The notes: generated from the sequence alone by a model not told the origin. A stretch of 61,894 nt of DNA from Bacteroidales bacterium UBA1181 (GCA_002310215.1 DBYR01000004.1:1-61894), one strand, 5' to 3'; counted from the stretch's first letter, positions 52,909 through 61,810 are shown. Translations and numbers: made by a program.

Positions 52909-53469
52909 ATGTATTACACGGTTAGATATACAGGAAAATTCGGGTTCATTAAGCCCTGGACAGCCGTCAGAGATGGAGAAACATTCAGCCAACAGTTTCT
53001 GACACCATCAATAATTGAGGGAATCGAAAAGAAACTTTTCCCAGAATTATTGGCTAACAACGGTTGTATCTGTAAGATAAAGCGACACAAGTTGAGTTAT
53101 GCTGCTATTGAGAGTCAACAGGAAGTAACACAAACAAGAGGCTGGAAAGTATCGAAAAAGGAGATGATGCGTGAGCGTTCAATTATAAAACGAGGTGTAA
53201 TGCTTGATCCGATTTTGTATCTTGCATTCAACAATAAAACTGACGCCGAAAATGCCACAAAACAGCACATCTGCCTTTGCCGAAACGAAGATGTCATGCT
53301 ACCAGATGCTGAAGTATATGAATTTACAGACGAAGAGTTTGCTGAACTTAACGGTTTTGAACTACGCTTCGGCGAATCTGAACAATCTTTTCTTGTCGGC
53401 TACAATCGATTCAACAATGGGAAACCAATGTATGGTTGGATAGAATATAACGGAAATAAATTGCTATAA
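52909..53469 (+). CDS. cas5: CRISPR Cascade subunit Cas5
   Basis: Cas5 caps the 5' handle of crRNA in type I effector complexes. The 186-residue protein shows the N-terminal beta-strand and F-x-KP region (FGFIKPWTAVRDG) followed by TPSIIEGIEKKLFP, equivalent to the usual TPS-x2-G-x3 motif of Cas5 proteins. Subtype cannot be called by eye. It is 9 bases from cas6 and 2 from cas3, in the same operon. Confidence 0.8.
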   Translation: MYYTVRYTGKFGFIKPWTAVRDGETFSQQFLTPSIIEGIEKKLFPELLANNGCICKIKRHKLSYAAIESQQEVTQTRGWKVSKKEMMRERSIIKRGVMLDPILYLAFNNKTDAENATKQHICLCRNEDVMLPDAEVYEFTDEEFAELNGFELRFGESEQSFLVGYNRFNNGKPMYGWIEYNGNKLL

Positions 53470-53471
53470 AG

Positions 53472-55607
53472 ATGTCAGGAAAGTTCGACTACATATTAGC
53501 AAAACACGAGGATAACGGAGGAATGCCGCTGACTACACATTTGAGAAGTGTAGCCGACGCTGCTGTTGTTATTGCCCGCCATTCGGGGCTTGATGAAGAT
53601 ACAGCTCGAAAAGGCGCAATTCTGCACGACATAGGCAAAGTAAGCCCGTTGTTTCAAAGCACATTAAAACACGGTTATGTACGGCAGCCTGGCTTTTGTT
53701 TCCGTCACGAAATTGCTTCCATATTGTTTCTTTCGTTGTTCGCTGAAAATGAAAGAAAAGCAATTCTTGATATGATAATCGCCCACCATAAATCGCTCAA
53801 AAACGATGTGTCGGAAAAAGGCTTTTTGGATTTGGACGACAATATGGACAGTTTTGTCCGACACGCCGCCAAATTTGAGCAGTGGAGCCAGATTGCGCTG
53901 GATATTTTGAACGAAATGGGCATTGAAACTCATTCAATTGACATTGACGAAGCTGAAGATAATTATGAATATGCGATTGACTATTGTTCAAAGAAACCAC
54001 TTAATTACTCACGTTGGAAAGGTTTACTAATGGCAGCCGACCATTTTGCTTCGGCATTGGAGGAAAAGTCGGAAAGTTCGCTTGAAAAACTATTCATCAA
54101 ACCTGATTTGAGTTTCTACAATCGTACGCATCATCTTTATCCATTATCATTTGTTGACATTGCCGACGAACGCAAAAACACGTTGGTTACAGCTCCGACA
54201 GGCGCAGGAAAAACAGATTTCTTGTTGCGCCGTTGCAAAGGACGCGTGTTCTACACTCTGCCATTCCAAGCATCCATCAATGCGATGTATGACCGAATAA
54301 AAGGTGACTTGAAAAATACTGACGCACAAGTGTATTTATTGCACGCTGCATCAAGTTTGAAAGTGCGTGATAAGGGTATTGAGGAAAGTATTCTGCAACA
54401 TCATTTAGGCGCGTCGGTGAAGGTTCTTACACCGCACCAAATGGCGTCCATCGTGTTCGGAATCAAAGGGTATGAGGCAATGCTACTCGATTTGGAGGGT
54501 TGCGATGTGATTTTGGATGAAATACATACATATTCAAGTGAAATTCAGGCTATTGTCTTAAAAATAATTGAAATACTCAAAGCAGTTGGTTGCAGAATAC
54601 ACGTTGGAACAGCAACAATGCCAACTGTGCTTTACAACAAAATTCTTGAACTGTTGGGCGGTAAAGACGAAGTGTATGAAGTTTCGCTGCCGAACAACAT
54701 TTTGGCGACATTTAATCGGCACATCATTCACAAAGTGGCTGATTTCGAATGTTGTGGCGACATTGTAAAACAAACGGTTGCTGAAAATAAAAAAATACTT
54801 ATTGTCTGCAATCAGGTGAAACGCTCACAAATGCTGTACAATGAAATTGGCGAGAAATATCCCGAGGTTGATAGGATGCTGATTCACAGTCGTTTCAAAC
54901 GCTGCGACCGCGCACGGCTTGAAACATCGCTGAAAGCCGATTTCAACACATCGAAAAATGCTTGCATTGTTGTTTCAACGCAAGTCGTGGAGGTCAGTCT
55001 CGACATCAGTTTTGATGTGATGATAACCGAATGTGCACCGATTGATGCTATGATTCAGCGTTTTGGACGAATCAACCGCAAGCGCACCAATGAAACCATT
55101 GGTAAATATAAGGATATTTATGTGATTCAACCGCCAGAGGATAAGAACGATGCGCTGCCATACGATTTGGAAGTTCTTCAAAATAGTTACAATGTTCTAC
55201 CCAATGATGCTTTGCTTGAAGAAGCCACTCTACAAACGTTAATAGATAAGGTTTATCCTGACACGAAGTTTATGAGTCTTGATTATTCGGGCGCAGTTTT
55301 CGTTGACAGACATTGGATAATTACAGAATTGTGTCATAATGCAAAATCGGCTTTGCTCGATGTGCTTGATATCAATTCGGCAGTGTGCATAAAAGAAGAT
55401 GACAAGGAAGAATACTTGAAAAATCCGACCGTAAGGATGGATTTGGAAATACCTTCCAGTTACAAAAGCATTGCATACAGAAAATTGGATCAACTTGATG
55501 CTGGCTCACGACCGTTTGTGATACCAAACAAGGCCTACGATGATGAGCTGGGGCTTCTGATTGAATATGCAAAGCCAGAGTTTTTTACCAAATATGAAAT
55601 ATTATAA
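53472..55607 (+). CDS. cas3: CRISPR helicase-nuclease Cas3 (HD + helicase)
   Basis: Cas3 degrades target DNA after recognition by Cascade. The 711-residue protein has an N-terminal HD nuclease (His23; LHDIGK with His52-Asp53). A superfamily-2 helicase follows: Walker A TGAGKT (243-248), the DEIH box at 349-352, an ATMP motif III and the motif VI-like QRFGRINRKR. It is shorter than the I-E protein, in the range of type I-B or I-C enzymes. All residues I can check are intact, so the interference module looks functional. Confidence 0.95.
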   Translation: MSGKFDYILAKHEDNGGMPLTTHLRSVADAAVVIARHSGLDEDTARKGAILHDIGKVSPLFQSTLKHGYVRQPGFCFRHEIASILFLSLFAENERKAILDMIIAHHKSLKNDVSEKGFLDLDDNMDSFVRHAAKFEQWSQIALDILNEMGIETHSIDIDEAEDNYEYAIDYCSKKPLNYSRWKGLLMAADHFASALEEKSESSLEKLFIKPDLSFYNRTHHLYPLSFVDIADERKNTLVTAPTGAGKTDFLLRRCKGRVFYTLPFQASINAMYDRIKGDLKNTDAQVYLLHAASSLKVRDKGIEESILQHHLGASVKVLTPHQMASIVFGIKGYEAMLLDLEGCDVILDEIHTYSSEIQAIVLKIIEILKAVGCRIHVGTATMPTVLYNKILELLGGKDEVYEVSLPNNILATFNRHIIHKVADFECCGDIVKQTVAENKKILIVCNQVKRSQMLYNEIGEKYPEVDRMLIHSRFKRCDRARLETSLKADFNTSKNACIVVSTQVVEVSLDISFDVMITECAPIDAMIQRFGRINRKRTNETIGKYKDIYVIQPPEDKNDALPYDLEVLQNSYNVLPNDALLEEATLQTLIDKVYPDTKFMSLDYSGAVFVDRHWIITELCHNAKSALLDVLDINSAVCIKEDDKEEYLKNPTVRMDLEIPSSYKSIAYRKLDQLDAGSRPFVIPNKAYDDELGLLIEYAKPEFFTKYEIL

Positions 55608-55619
55608 AATACTGATTAT

Positions 55620-56921
55620 ATGATTACAGCAACAATTGGAAAGATATTTTTGGAAGCCTACAACAAGAAGTATGGTACAAAATACGATGCCAAAATATTT
55701 TTTGTCGAGGTGTATCATCCGTTGTTTTTCGACAGCAACAAATATCTGCAATGGGTCCAGAACTCGCCTTTTGTGCAAATGAAAAAAGGTCAAAAGGTGG
55801 AGACTCTGACAGCGGAAGAACGGAAAGAGAAATTGCAGGATTTTTTCGCAAAAGTTGATGAATGCAAGAATCCTGATGCCAGCATTGCCCCAGGATTCCC
55901 CGCTTCGGAAGAAAAGGAATTTGCAACCACATCGGGGCAGGTTACCAATCTGAATCTTGCAACTGGCAAGGATGATATTTTCCTTTCGTGGATTGGCTCA
56001 AGTTTGGGTGTGGGGCTACAAGGCGGATTGTCGATTCTTTTCCCCGAACCAGTGATTCTTTTGGATTTGTTTGAAGGCTGGAAGTTGTACAGAAAAGTTA
56101 TTGGCGAAAACGATAAATTGCGAGGGAATCAGGTTAATACTTGGAACGGCCAGTGGCTTGCTCACCGCTATAGCAAAGATTTTCGTCAGGGACAACCTAT
56201 GGCTGATTTTTCCCCTTTTGAAACCACAAACGACGGTATGAGCGTAGCAACCCAATCATGGACAAAAGTGTTAATCGGCATTTCCCGTCAGTTCGATAAT
56301 CCTAAAATGATGGGGTATGTTTATAATTTGGGACAAACCAACACCACAATCGGTTTTATCCCATTCTGTCTTGAACACATTCGACGACCAATCCAACTTT
56401 ATGCAAAACTGTTTAATACCGATGAAGGAAAGAAGGCAGAAGATTTATGGGGAACAGAGAAAGGCCTAAGGGCTTGTTGCCAACGTGGTGCAATAGGCAT
56501 TGAGGCTATGCAACCCAAAGGGTTGCAACAATATATGAAGGCAGAAAAAGACAGAACAGTCAAACTGCCTAAATACGATGATAAACAAATAATTAATTTT
56601 CATTCATATCAAATTTGGTTATTGGCTATGTTAAACAACGATGAATTATGGACAAAGTCCATAGAATTTGCACGGACGTTGCAATCGCACACAGAAAAAA
56701 GCAAAAACGGTAAAACAACAAATTCGCGACAGATTGATGCAGTGCTTGCAGCTACGAACAAAAAAATGTTTATAGAAGCACTCACAGCTATAGCATCAGA
56801 ATCTGATAAAGTTGACGGAATTGTGGAGATGGCACAGATTATAAATCAAATGCCAAACGATAACGTTCCGTATCTGTTAACACTGATCAAATTTCAGTTT
56901 GCAACATTACAAAAGAAATAA
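55620..56921 (+). CDS. cas8: Putative Cas8-type large subunit of Cascade
   Basis: The 433-residue protein sits between cas3 and cas7, where a type I large subunit is expected. It has no motif that I can assign with confidence; recognisable segments are DDIFLSWIGSSLGVGLQGGL (about 119-138) and NFHSYQIWLLAMLNND (about 324-339). No CxxC zinc ribbon pairs are visible, unlike Cas8a/Cst1-like proteins. The role (PAM recognition and non-target-strand contact) is inferred from position. It may be a divergent I-B-like variant. Confidence 0.7.
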   Translation: MITATIGKIFLEAYNKKYGTKYDAKIFFVEVYHPLFFDSNKYLQWVQNSPFVQMKKGQKVETLTAEERKEKLQDFFAKVDECKNPDASIAPGFPASEEKEFATTSGQVTNLNLATGKDDIFLSWIGSSLGVGLQGGLSILFPEPVILLDLFEGWKLYRKVIGENDKLRGNQVNTWNGQWLAHRYSKDFRQGQPMADFSPFETTNDGMSVATQSWTKVLIGISRQFDNPKMMGYVYNLGQTNTTIGFIPFCLEHIRRPIQLYAKLFNTDEGKKAEDLWGTEKGLRACCQRGAIGIEAMQPKGLQQYMKAEKDRTVKLPKYDDKQIINFHSYQIWLLAMLNNDELWTKSIEFARTLQSHTEKSKNGKTTNSRQIDAVLAATNKKMFIEALTAIASESDKVDGIVEMAQIINQMPNDNVPYLLTLIKFQFATLQKK

Positions 56922-56950
56922 CAAATGTCTAACGATAAAATTATTTAACA

Positions 56951-58000
56951 ATGAATTCATACATTTATTTAAGAGCATTAAAACATGCTGAACACACGGT
57001 GTTTTGCGTTCAAGACGGGCAGAAAACTTATTTTGACCCGCAGTTTAACAGAGTTGTTGCCTATTCGAGCGGACAGCAAGTGAAAAGGTCGATTCTTCAA
57101 TCGTTGACTGATGAATTGGGTGTACAAATCGCCCCAGTAACATTTAATTACAACATTAATGCAAAGAAAGAATTGGAGAACAAAGAACCATGGTCGCCTT
57201 GCGACCCTAATTATGTCGACCAATTACTAGGAGGTTGGATGCGTGCAGGCGATGGTCCGACAAAAAAGCGCCGTAGTCCACTTTCTATTTCTGCGATGCG
57301 CCCAATTCACCCGTTGCTAGCTGGTGTTGACAAGGAAAACCTAACTTTTGATCGTAGCGACCGTCCCGACCAACATCCTGTAAATGTAAGAATGGGCGAT
57401 AAATTACTGACTGAAGAAGAGATAGAGGCTTTTCTTCAGGAAAACGATCGTACTTTGCCAAGACGTAACTGGATAGCCGACAACGCTCGCACATCAGGTC
57501 TGTTTGTATATGACGTTGCTATCGATTTACGCACATTGTTCTGTGTGTCGACAAATCAGCACGAACCAGAAATCTCAAAAGAAATGATAGAGACCTTGAA
57601 ATCCAAAGGTTGGAAGGAAAGTAAGAATGTCTTTGGCGAATGTCTTGTATTACCAAAGACAGAACGTGATAAAGTAATACCGGCCTTAGCTAAAGCTCTT
57701 GTTAACTGGCGAATCACATCGAATCAGGCTCGCACCTTCAGTTTGATGGAGACATTGGCTATTGCTATCAGTGACAATGCCAATACATTGGCGGGAGCAA
57801 TACGAGCGAAACTAATTGATGACGGAGAAAAACCAAAAGCAAAACCAATTGTAGATGAAACCGCTGGTGCAGATTTATTCATTACACTACCATGTGCAAA
57901 CTACATTGTAACGGAAACAGAATCAGTTGATGCATTGAAAAAAGCAGAGGAAAAACTTATTGATCTCATGAATGCTTTTGACTACGAGAATCAATTGTAA
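56951..58000 (+). CDS. cas7: CRISPR Cascade backbone subunit Cas7
   Basis: Cas7 forms the crRNA-covering backbone. The 349-residue protein contains SAMRPIHPLLAG and SNQARTFSLMETLAIAISDN (about 255-275), resembling Cas7 RAMP proteins of the DevR/Cst2-like and Csd2-like groups. Charged patches suit RNA binding. It is the last gene of the interference operon; a strong terminator follows 13 bases after its stop. Confidence 0.8.
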   Translation: MNSYIYLRALKHAEHTVFCVQDGQKTYFDPQFNRVVAYSSGQQVKRSILQSLTDELGVQIAPVTFNYNINAKKELENKEPWSPCDPNYVDQLLGGWMRAGDGPTKKRRSPLSISAMRPIHPLLAGVDKENLTFDRSDRPDQHPVNVRMGDKLLTEEEIEAFLQENDRTLPRRNWIADNARTSGLFVYDVAIDLRTLFCVSTNQHEPEISKEMIETLKSKGWKESKNVFGECLVLPKTERDKVIPALAKALVNWRITSNQARTFSLMETLAIAISDNANTLAGAIRAKLIDDGEKPKAKPIVDETAGADLFITLPCANYIVTETESVDALKKAEEKLIDLMNAFDYENQL

Positions 58001-58012
58001 ATTTTGTGATTC

Positions 58013-58058
58013 AAAGTGGTTGTTGCATTTCTTGCGACAACCACTTTTCTCTTTTTAT
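58013..58058 (+). terminator. Strong terminator ending the interference operon
   Basis: AAAGTGGTTGTTGCA and TGCGACAACCACTTT form a 15-bp stem (one G-U pair) with a loop of four or five bases, followed by TCTCTTTTT. It shows that cas4-cas1-cas2 must be transcribed separately from cas6 to cas7. Confidence 0.9.
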
Positions 58059-58068
58059 AATATTAATT

Positions 58069-58341
58069 ATGCCCGATACAGAAAGCAACATAATCATCTA
58101 CAACACCATTGACGGCAAAGCCTCTGTTGCTTTGTACGCCAAGGATGGCAAGATTTGGCTCAACCAAAAACAGATGGCGGAACTTTTTGCCACCTCGATT
58201 GCCAATATCAATATGCATATATCTAACATATTGAAAGAAAAAGAATTGGATAAAAAATCAGTTATTAAGGATTACTTAATAACTGCCATGTATAGTACCA
58301 TTTCAGCATACAATTACACTATAAATCAAGCAATCATATAA
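58069..58341 (+). pseudogene. Truncated RhuM-family gene (N-terminal part only)
   Basis: The 90-codon frame contains IIIYNTIDGKASVAL, WLNQKQMAELFATSIANINM and HISNILKEKELDKKSVIKDY, the N-terminal part of virulence RhuM-family proteins, which normally exceed 300 residues. After KDYLITA the similarity stops and a short unrelated tail leads to a stop. The tail runs straight into the promoter of the next gene. I infer that the RhuM gene was truncated when the AlbA-type gene arrived, or by deletion. Confidence 0.7.
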
Positions 58342-58346
58342 ATTTG
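58339..58346 (+). promoter_or_regulatory. Putative -7 element for the AlbA-type gene
   Basis: TAAATTTG overlaps the stop codon of the RhuM remnant and lies 22 bases before the AlbA-type start at 58369. No good -33 is seen. Confidence 0.5.
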
Positions 58347-58368
58347 CATTTACAATAAATATCATATT

Positions 58369-59796
58369 ATGACTAAAATAAATGCCACAGAATGCCAGAA
58401 CGTTGAGTTCAAACGAATCTGGAAAGACGAATACCTGAAGTGGATTTGCGGATTCGCAAATGCTCAAGGTGCCGTCATGTACTTCGGAGTGGATGATGAA
58501 AGAAATCTCTGCGGTTTGCAAAATGCGAAACGATTATTGGAGGATATCCCTAATAAAATCACTACCTCTATGGGGTTGGTCGTGGATGTTGACTTACACG
58601 AACAGGAGGGATTGGACTATCTGAAAGTTACAATACCCACCACCAATGTGCCTGTCAGCTATAAAGGGAAGTACTATTACCGTTCCGGCAGTACATTACA
58701 AGAATTGACGGGTACTGCATTGACTGATTTCCTGATGAGAAAGTTGAACACCACATGGGATGCTACAACTGTACCATCAGCCACGCTTGACGATATCGAC
58801 CCTCAGGCAGTGCAATACTTCCTTAACTCTGCTATCAGTGAAGGTAGAATCAACAAGTCAAGCAAAGATGAAACCATAGAACAACTATTGCGCCGTTTGC
58901 ACCTCATCAGCAAAGAGACTGGAGAACTGACAATGGCGGCGTTACTTCTGTTTGGTAAAGATGTTGAACAATGGAACATGACTGTGGCCTTTCGATTGGG
59001 CCGCTTCGGGAACAGTCAGGCAGACTTGATTATACAAGACCGCATAGTATGCCCATTGATAGAAATGCCCGGCCGAGTTATTGATACATTGAAAAGCAAA
59101 TACCTCGTCTCTCCAATCCATTATGAAGGGCTCCACAGAAAGGAACCTTTGGAAATTCCAGAGGATGGATTAAGAGAGATGATCTGCAACGCCGTTATTC
59201 ATAAAGACTACACTGGCACGTTTATCCAAATGAAAGTGTTTGATGACCATATCACCCTATGGAATGGAGGTACCCTGCCTCCCGATTATACGGTGGAAAA
59301 ACTGATGAAGCAACATGAATCCCATCCTAGGAACCGTCTGATGGCGAATGTTTTCTATCTGGCTGGATTCATAGAGGCTTGGGGACGTGGATACGAGAAA
59401 ATCCAAGAAGCCTTCAAGGCAGAGAAACTCGAAATGCCTACGTTGGAGGAAGTACGTGGCGGAATTTTGGTTACAATAAAAAGAGAAATATTTTTATCGT
59501 TGCAGAATAAAGAGGAAGTAGATAGTACAACTTCCACTACGGAGAAAGCCGATTCTACTACACAGAAAACTACACAGAAAACTACACAGAAAACTACACA
59601 GAAAACTACACAGAAAACTACACAGAAAATCTTGGAAGCTATTAAATTAGATCCATTTATCACAATAGAAAGACTTTGTGAAATATGTGGCTTAACTCGT
59701 GATGGTTTAAATTGGAATATCCGAAAAATGAAGAACGAAAATATTATCCGTCGTGTCGGTCCAGACAAAGGCGGCTATTGGGAAATATTAAAATAA
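58369..59796 (+). CDS. Schlafen/AlbA-domain ATP-binding protein with TTQK-repeat linker
   Basis: The 475-residue protein opens with an AlbA_2 domain (VEFKRIWKDEYLKWICGFANAQGA, about 11-34, then MYFGVDDE). A central helical part and an HATPase_c_4-type segment follow (DGLREMICNAVIHKDY near 273; SHPRNRLMANVFYLAGFIEAWGRGYEKI). Then comes a linker of six TTQK units (397-420), and a winged-helix-like C-terminus ending KGGYWEILK. Family knowledge: such proteins are widespread putative transcriptional regulators or helicase-like accessory proteins, some near defence genes. Its place between cas7 and cas4 could be a chance insertion, or a regulator of adaptation; I cannot tell. Confidence 0.8.
   Translation: MTKINATECQNVEFKRIWKDEYLKWICGFANAQGAVMYFGVDDERNLCGLQNAKRLLEDIPNKITTSMGLVVDVDLHEQEGLDYLKVTIPTTNVPVSYKGKYYYRSGSTLQELTGTALTDFLMRKLNTTWDATTVPSATLDDIDPQAVQYFLNSAISEGRINKSSKDETIEQLLRRLHLISKETGELTMAALLLFGKDVEQWNMTVAFRLGRFGNSQADLIIQDRIVCPLIEMPGRVIDTLKSKYLVSPIHYEGLHRKEPLEIPEDGLREMICNAVIHKDYTGTFIQMKVFDDHITLWNGGTLPPDYTVEKLMKQHESHPRNRLMANVFYLAGFIEAWGRGYEKIQEAFKAEKLEMPTLEEVRGGILVTIKREIFLSLQNKEEVDSTTSTTEKADSTTQKTTQKTTQKTTQKTTQKTTQKILEAIKLDPFITIERLCEICGLTRDGLNWNIRKMKNENIIRRVGPDKGGYWEILK
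59557..59628 (+). repeat. Six 12-bp tandem repeats encoding TTQK
   Basis: Six identical copies of ACTACACAGAAA in the AlbA-type gene encode a (TTQK)6 linker. The identity of the units implies recent slippage; copy number should vary between strains in steps of four residues without changing frame. Confidence 0.9.
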
Positions 59797-59802
59797 AAAC
59801 TT

Positions 59803-60327
59803 ATGCAAATCACCGGCACCCACTTCAACTATTACCAGATATGTCATCGAAAGCTATGGCTCTTCGCCAACGGCATCAACATGGAGCATAACTCCGACCT
59901 CGTATTCGACGGTAAGCTGATCCACGAGGAGAGCTATCCGCAACGGTCGGAACGTTACGAGGAATTGGAGTTGGACGGTATCAAGATAGATTTCTACGAC
60001 GCCAAGAACAAAATCGTCCATGAGATCAAACGCTCCAACAAAGTCGAACAGGCGCATGTCTGGCAGGTGAAATACTACCTCTACGTACTGGAACAAAACG
60101 GCATAGCAAACGCTACAGGAATACTGGAATACCCTACACTCAGGAAAACACAGGAAGTGATTCTATCGGATGTCGACAGGGAAACAATTCTTGAAATGAC
60201 CGAAAAAATAAAGGGAATCATTCATTCGGATACTTGTCCGGAAAAACAGCCAAAGAAGATCTGTGAATCATGCAGCTACTACGAATTCTGCAACATTGAC
60301 GAAATAGAGGAAGGAGGTAATTCATGA
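59803..60327 (+). CDS. cas4: CRISPR adaptation nuclease Cas4
   Basis: Cas4 trims prespacers and selects PAM ends. The 174-residue protein has the RecB-family site (His41, Asp63, Glu74-x-Lys76, and Gln88 of the Q-x3-Y motif). The four cysteines of an iron-sulfur cluster are present (Cys14, Cys154, Cys157, Cys163). All elements are intact. The stop overlaps the cas1 start by four bases (ATGA). Base composition here is clearly richer in G+C than in cas6-cas7 and resembles the housekeeping genes of the window. Confidence 0.95.
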   Translation: MQITGTHFNYYQICHRKLWLFANGINMEHNSDLVFDGKLIHEESYPQRSERYEELELDGIKIDFYDAKNKIVHEIKRSNKVEQAHVWQVKYYLYVLEQNGIANATGILEYPTLRKTQEVILSDVDRETILEMTEKIKGIIHSDTCPEKQPKKICESCSYYEFCNIDEIEEGGNS

Positions 60328-61343
60328 AACGCACGTACTATTTATTCAACCCAGGGATGTTGGAGCGGAAAGACAACACCCTCAAGTTCACTCCCTACGA
60401 GGAGGAGGTGGACGGTGTACTGATGAAGGCGGGACAGACAAGATATCTGCCTGTCGAGGATATCTCCGAATTTTACGTTTTCGGATCACTTCACGCACCC
60501 AGTTCGCTCTTCAACTTCTTAGGTCAACAGGATATCGCCGTCCACTTCTTCGATTACTACGAGAACTACACAGGCTCGTTTATGCCGAGGGACGGACTAT
60601 TATCCGGCAAGATGCTCCTCGCCCAAACGGCGGCCTACCAAGACAAAGAGGAACGCCTCTCCATCGCACGGAAATTCATCGAGGGCGCCGCCTTCAACAT
60701 GGTGAAAAACCTGCGTTATTACAACAGCAGAGGCAAGGACACGCAACCCATCATCGACATCATAGAAGGATATGCCCAAAAACTGCCGGAGACGAAGGAC
60801 GTTACGGAAGTGATGGGGCTGGAAGGCAACATCCGACAGAGTTATTACGAAGCGTTCGACCTGATCCTGAATGATTTCCGGATGGAAGGACGAAGCAAAC
60901 AACCGCCTCAGAATGAGGTGAATGCATTGATTTCGTTCGGTAATATGATGTGTTATTCTCAATGTCTGAGGGCAATACACCAGACACAGTTGAACCCAAC
61001 CATCAGCTATCTGCATACACCAGGGGAACGGAGGTATTCCCTTTCGTTAGACATTACGGAGATATTCAAACCGTTATTGGTGGACAGAGTGATTTTCAAG
61101 ATACTGAATAAGAAGGAGTTGCAGGAGAAACATTTCGACAAGAAGATGAATCGGTGTCTATTGAATCAGTCGGGGAAAAAGATCTTCGTGCAAGCGTTTG
61201 AGGAACGCCTGAATGAGACCATCAAACACCGCACATTGAACAGGAGCGTCAGTTACAAACACCTGATGAAGCTGGAGTGTTACAAACTCGCCAAACATCT
61301 GTTGGGAATGGAAGAGTACAAACCCTTCAAGATGTGGTGGTAA
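60324..61343 (+). CDS. cas1: CRISPR integrase Cas1
   Basis: Cas1 integrates new spacers with Cas2. The 339-residue protein has the metal-binding set Glu167 (GLEGNIRQ), His231 (YLHTPGERR) and Asp243 or Glu246 (LDITEIFKP). It resembles Cas1 of type I-B systems in its N-terminus (YYLFNPGMLERKDNTL). It overlaps cas4 by four bases and is followed 14 bases later by cas2 behind a purine-rich AAAAAAAGGAGGT stretch that would serve as a ribosome-binding site. Confidence 0.96.
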   Translation: MKRTYYLFNPGMLERKDNTLKFTPYEEEVDGVLMKAGQTRYLPVEDISEFYVFGSLHAPSSLFNFLGQQDIAVHFFDYYENYTGSFMPRDGLLSGKMLLAQTAAYQDKEERLSIARKFIEGAAFNMVKNLRYYNSRGKDTQPIIDIIEGYAQKLPETKDVTEVMGLEGNIRQSYYEAFDLILNDFRMEGRSKQPPQNEVNALISFGNMMCYSQCLRAIHQTQLNPTISYLHTPGERRYSLSLDITEIFKPLLVDRVIFKILNKKELQEKHFDKKMNRCLLNQSGKKIFVQAFEERLNETIKHRTLNRSVSYKHLMKLECYKLAKHLLGMEEYKPFKMWW

Positions 61344-61357
61344 AAAAAGGAGGTACT

Positions 61358-61621
61358 ATGTATGTGATATTAGTATATGATTGTGGAGAAAAAAGAGTGG
61401 GGAAGATGCTAAAGCTCTGCCGCAGGTATTTGAATTGGATACAGAATTCAGTGTTCGAAGGCAACATAACAGAAGTGTTGTTAAAGAAGCTGAAGTATGA
61501 GGCGAAAGAGATCATGGATGAAGAAGAGGATAGTTTAATTATCTTTGCGTCTCGACAGGAGCAATGGTTGGAGAAAGAGGTGATAGGCCAGAAGAATGTG
61601 GAGATTGACAATTTCTTATGA
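61358..61621 (+). CDS. cas2: CRISPR integration subunit Cas2
   Basis: The 87-residue protein starts MYVILVYDCGEKRVGKMLKL, a ferredoxin-like fold with Asp8 and an R-x-L-region (LCRRYLNWIQNSVFEGNI) typical of Cas2. Its start at 61358 is favoured by the GGAGG eight bases upstream, a rare clear Shine-Dalgarno-like site in this genome. It completes the adaptation operon cas4-cas1-cas2. Confidence 0.95.
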   Translation: MYVILVYDCGEKRVGKMLKLCRRYLNWIQNSVFEGNITEVLLKKLKYEAKEIMDEEEDSLIIFASRQEQWLEKEVIGQKNVEIDNFL

Positions 61622-61733
61622 ATTCATAAACAACACAATATCAACGAAAAAGGCCAGATTGAGTTGTCAATCGGCACCTATTTCACCAGAGAGAGATACG
61701 CTCCGCAACCCAATAGATCTTTGACATACTGGA

Positions 61734-61746
61734 AATCAACCATTTA
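61734..61746 (+). promoter_or_regulatory. IHF/HU-type consensus match in the leader
   Basis: AATCAACCATTTA fits WATCAA-N4-TTR at every defined position. It lies about 125 bases before the putative repeat start, farther than in type I-E leaders. A chance match has a probability of roughly one percent for a region of this size on both strands. Confidence 0.4.
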
Positions 61747-61751
61747 ACATA

Positions 61752-61795
61752 GTTGTCGAAGCAAGGCGAATTTCATATAATTGCACATCGACAAC
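61752..61795 (+). repeat. Spaced 8-bp inverted repeat in the leader
   Basis: GTTGTCGA (61752-61759) and TCGACAAC (61788-61795) are perfect inverted copies separated by 28 bases. The spacing suits a dimeric DNA-binding protein looping or bending the DNA rather than an RNA hairpin. Confidence 0.45.
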
Positions 61796-61810
61796 CTGCG
61801 AGATGAATTT

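Noticed and set aside
58006..58068. An upstream extension of the RhuM remnant
   Set aside because: This stretch is the terminator hairpin of the cas7 operon; the family similarity starts at the ATG at 58069.
59557..59628. Tandem 12-bp units near cas4 as a CRISPR array
   Set aside because: They are contiguous, in frame, and too short; they encode TTQK.
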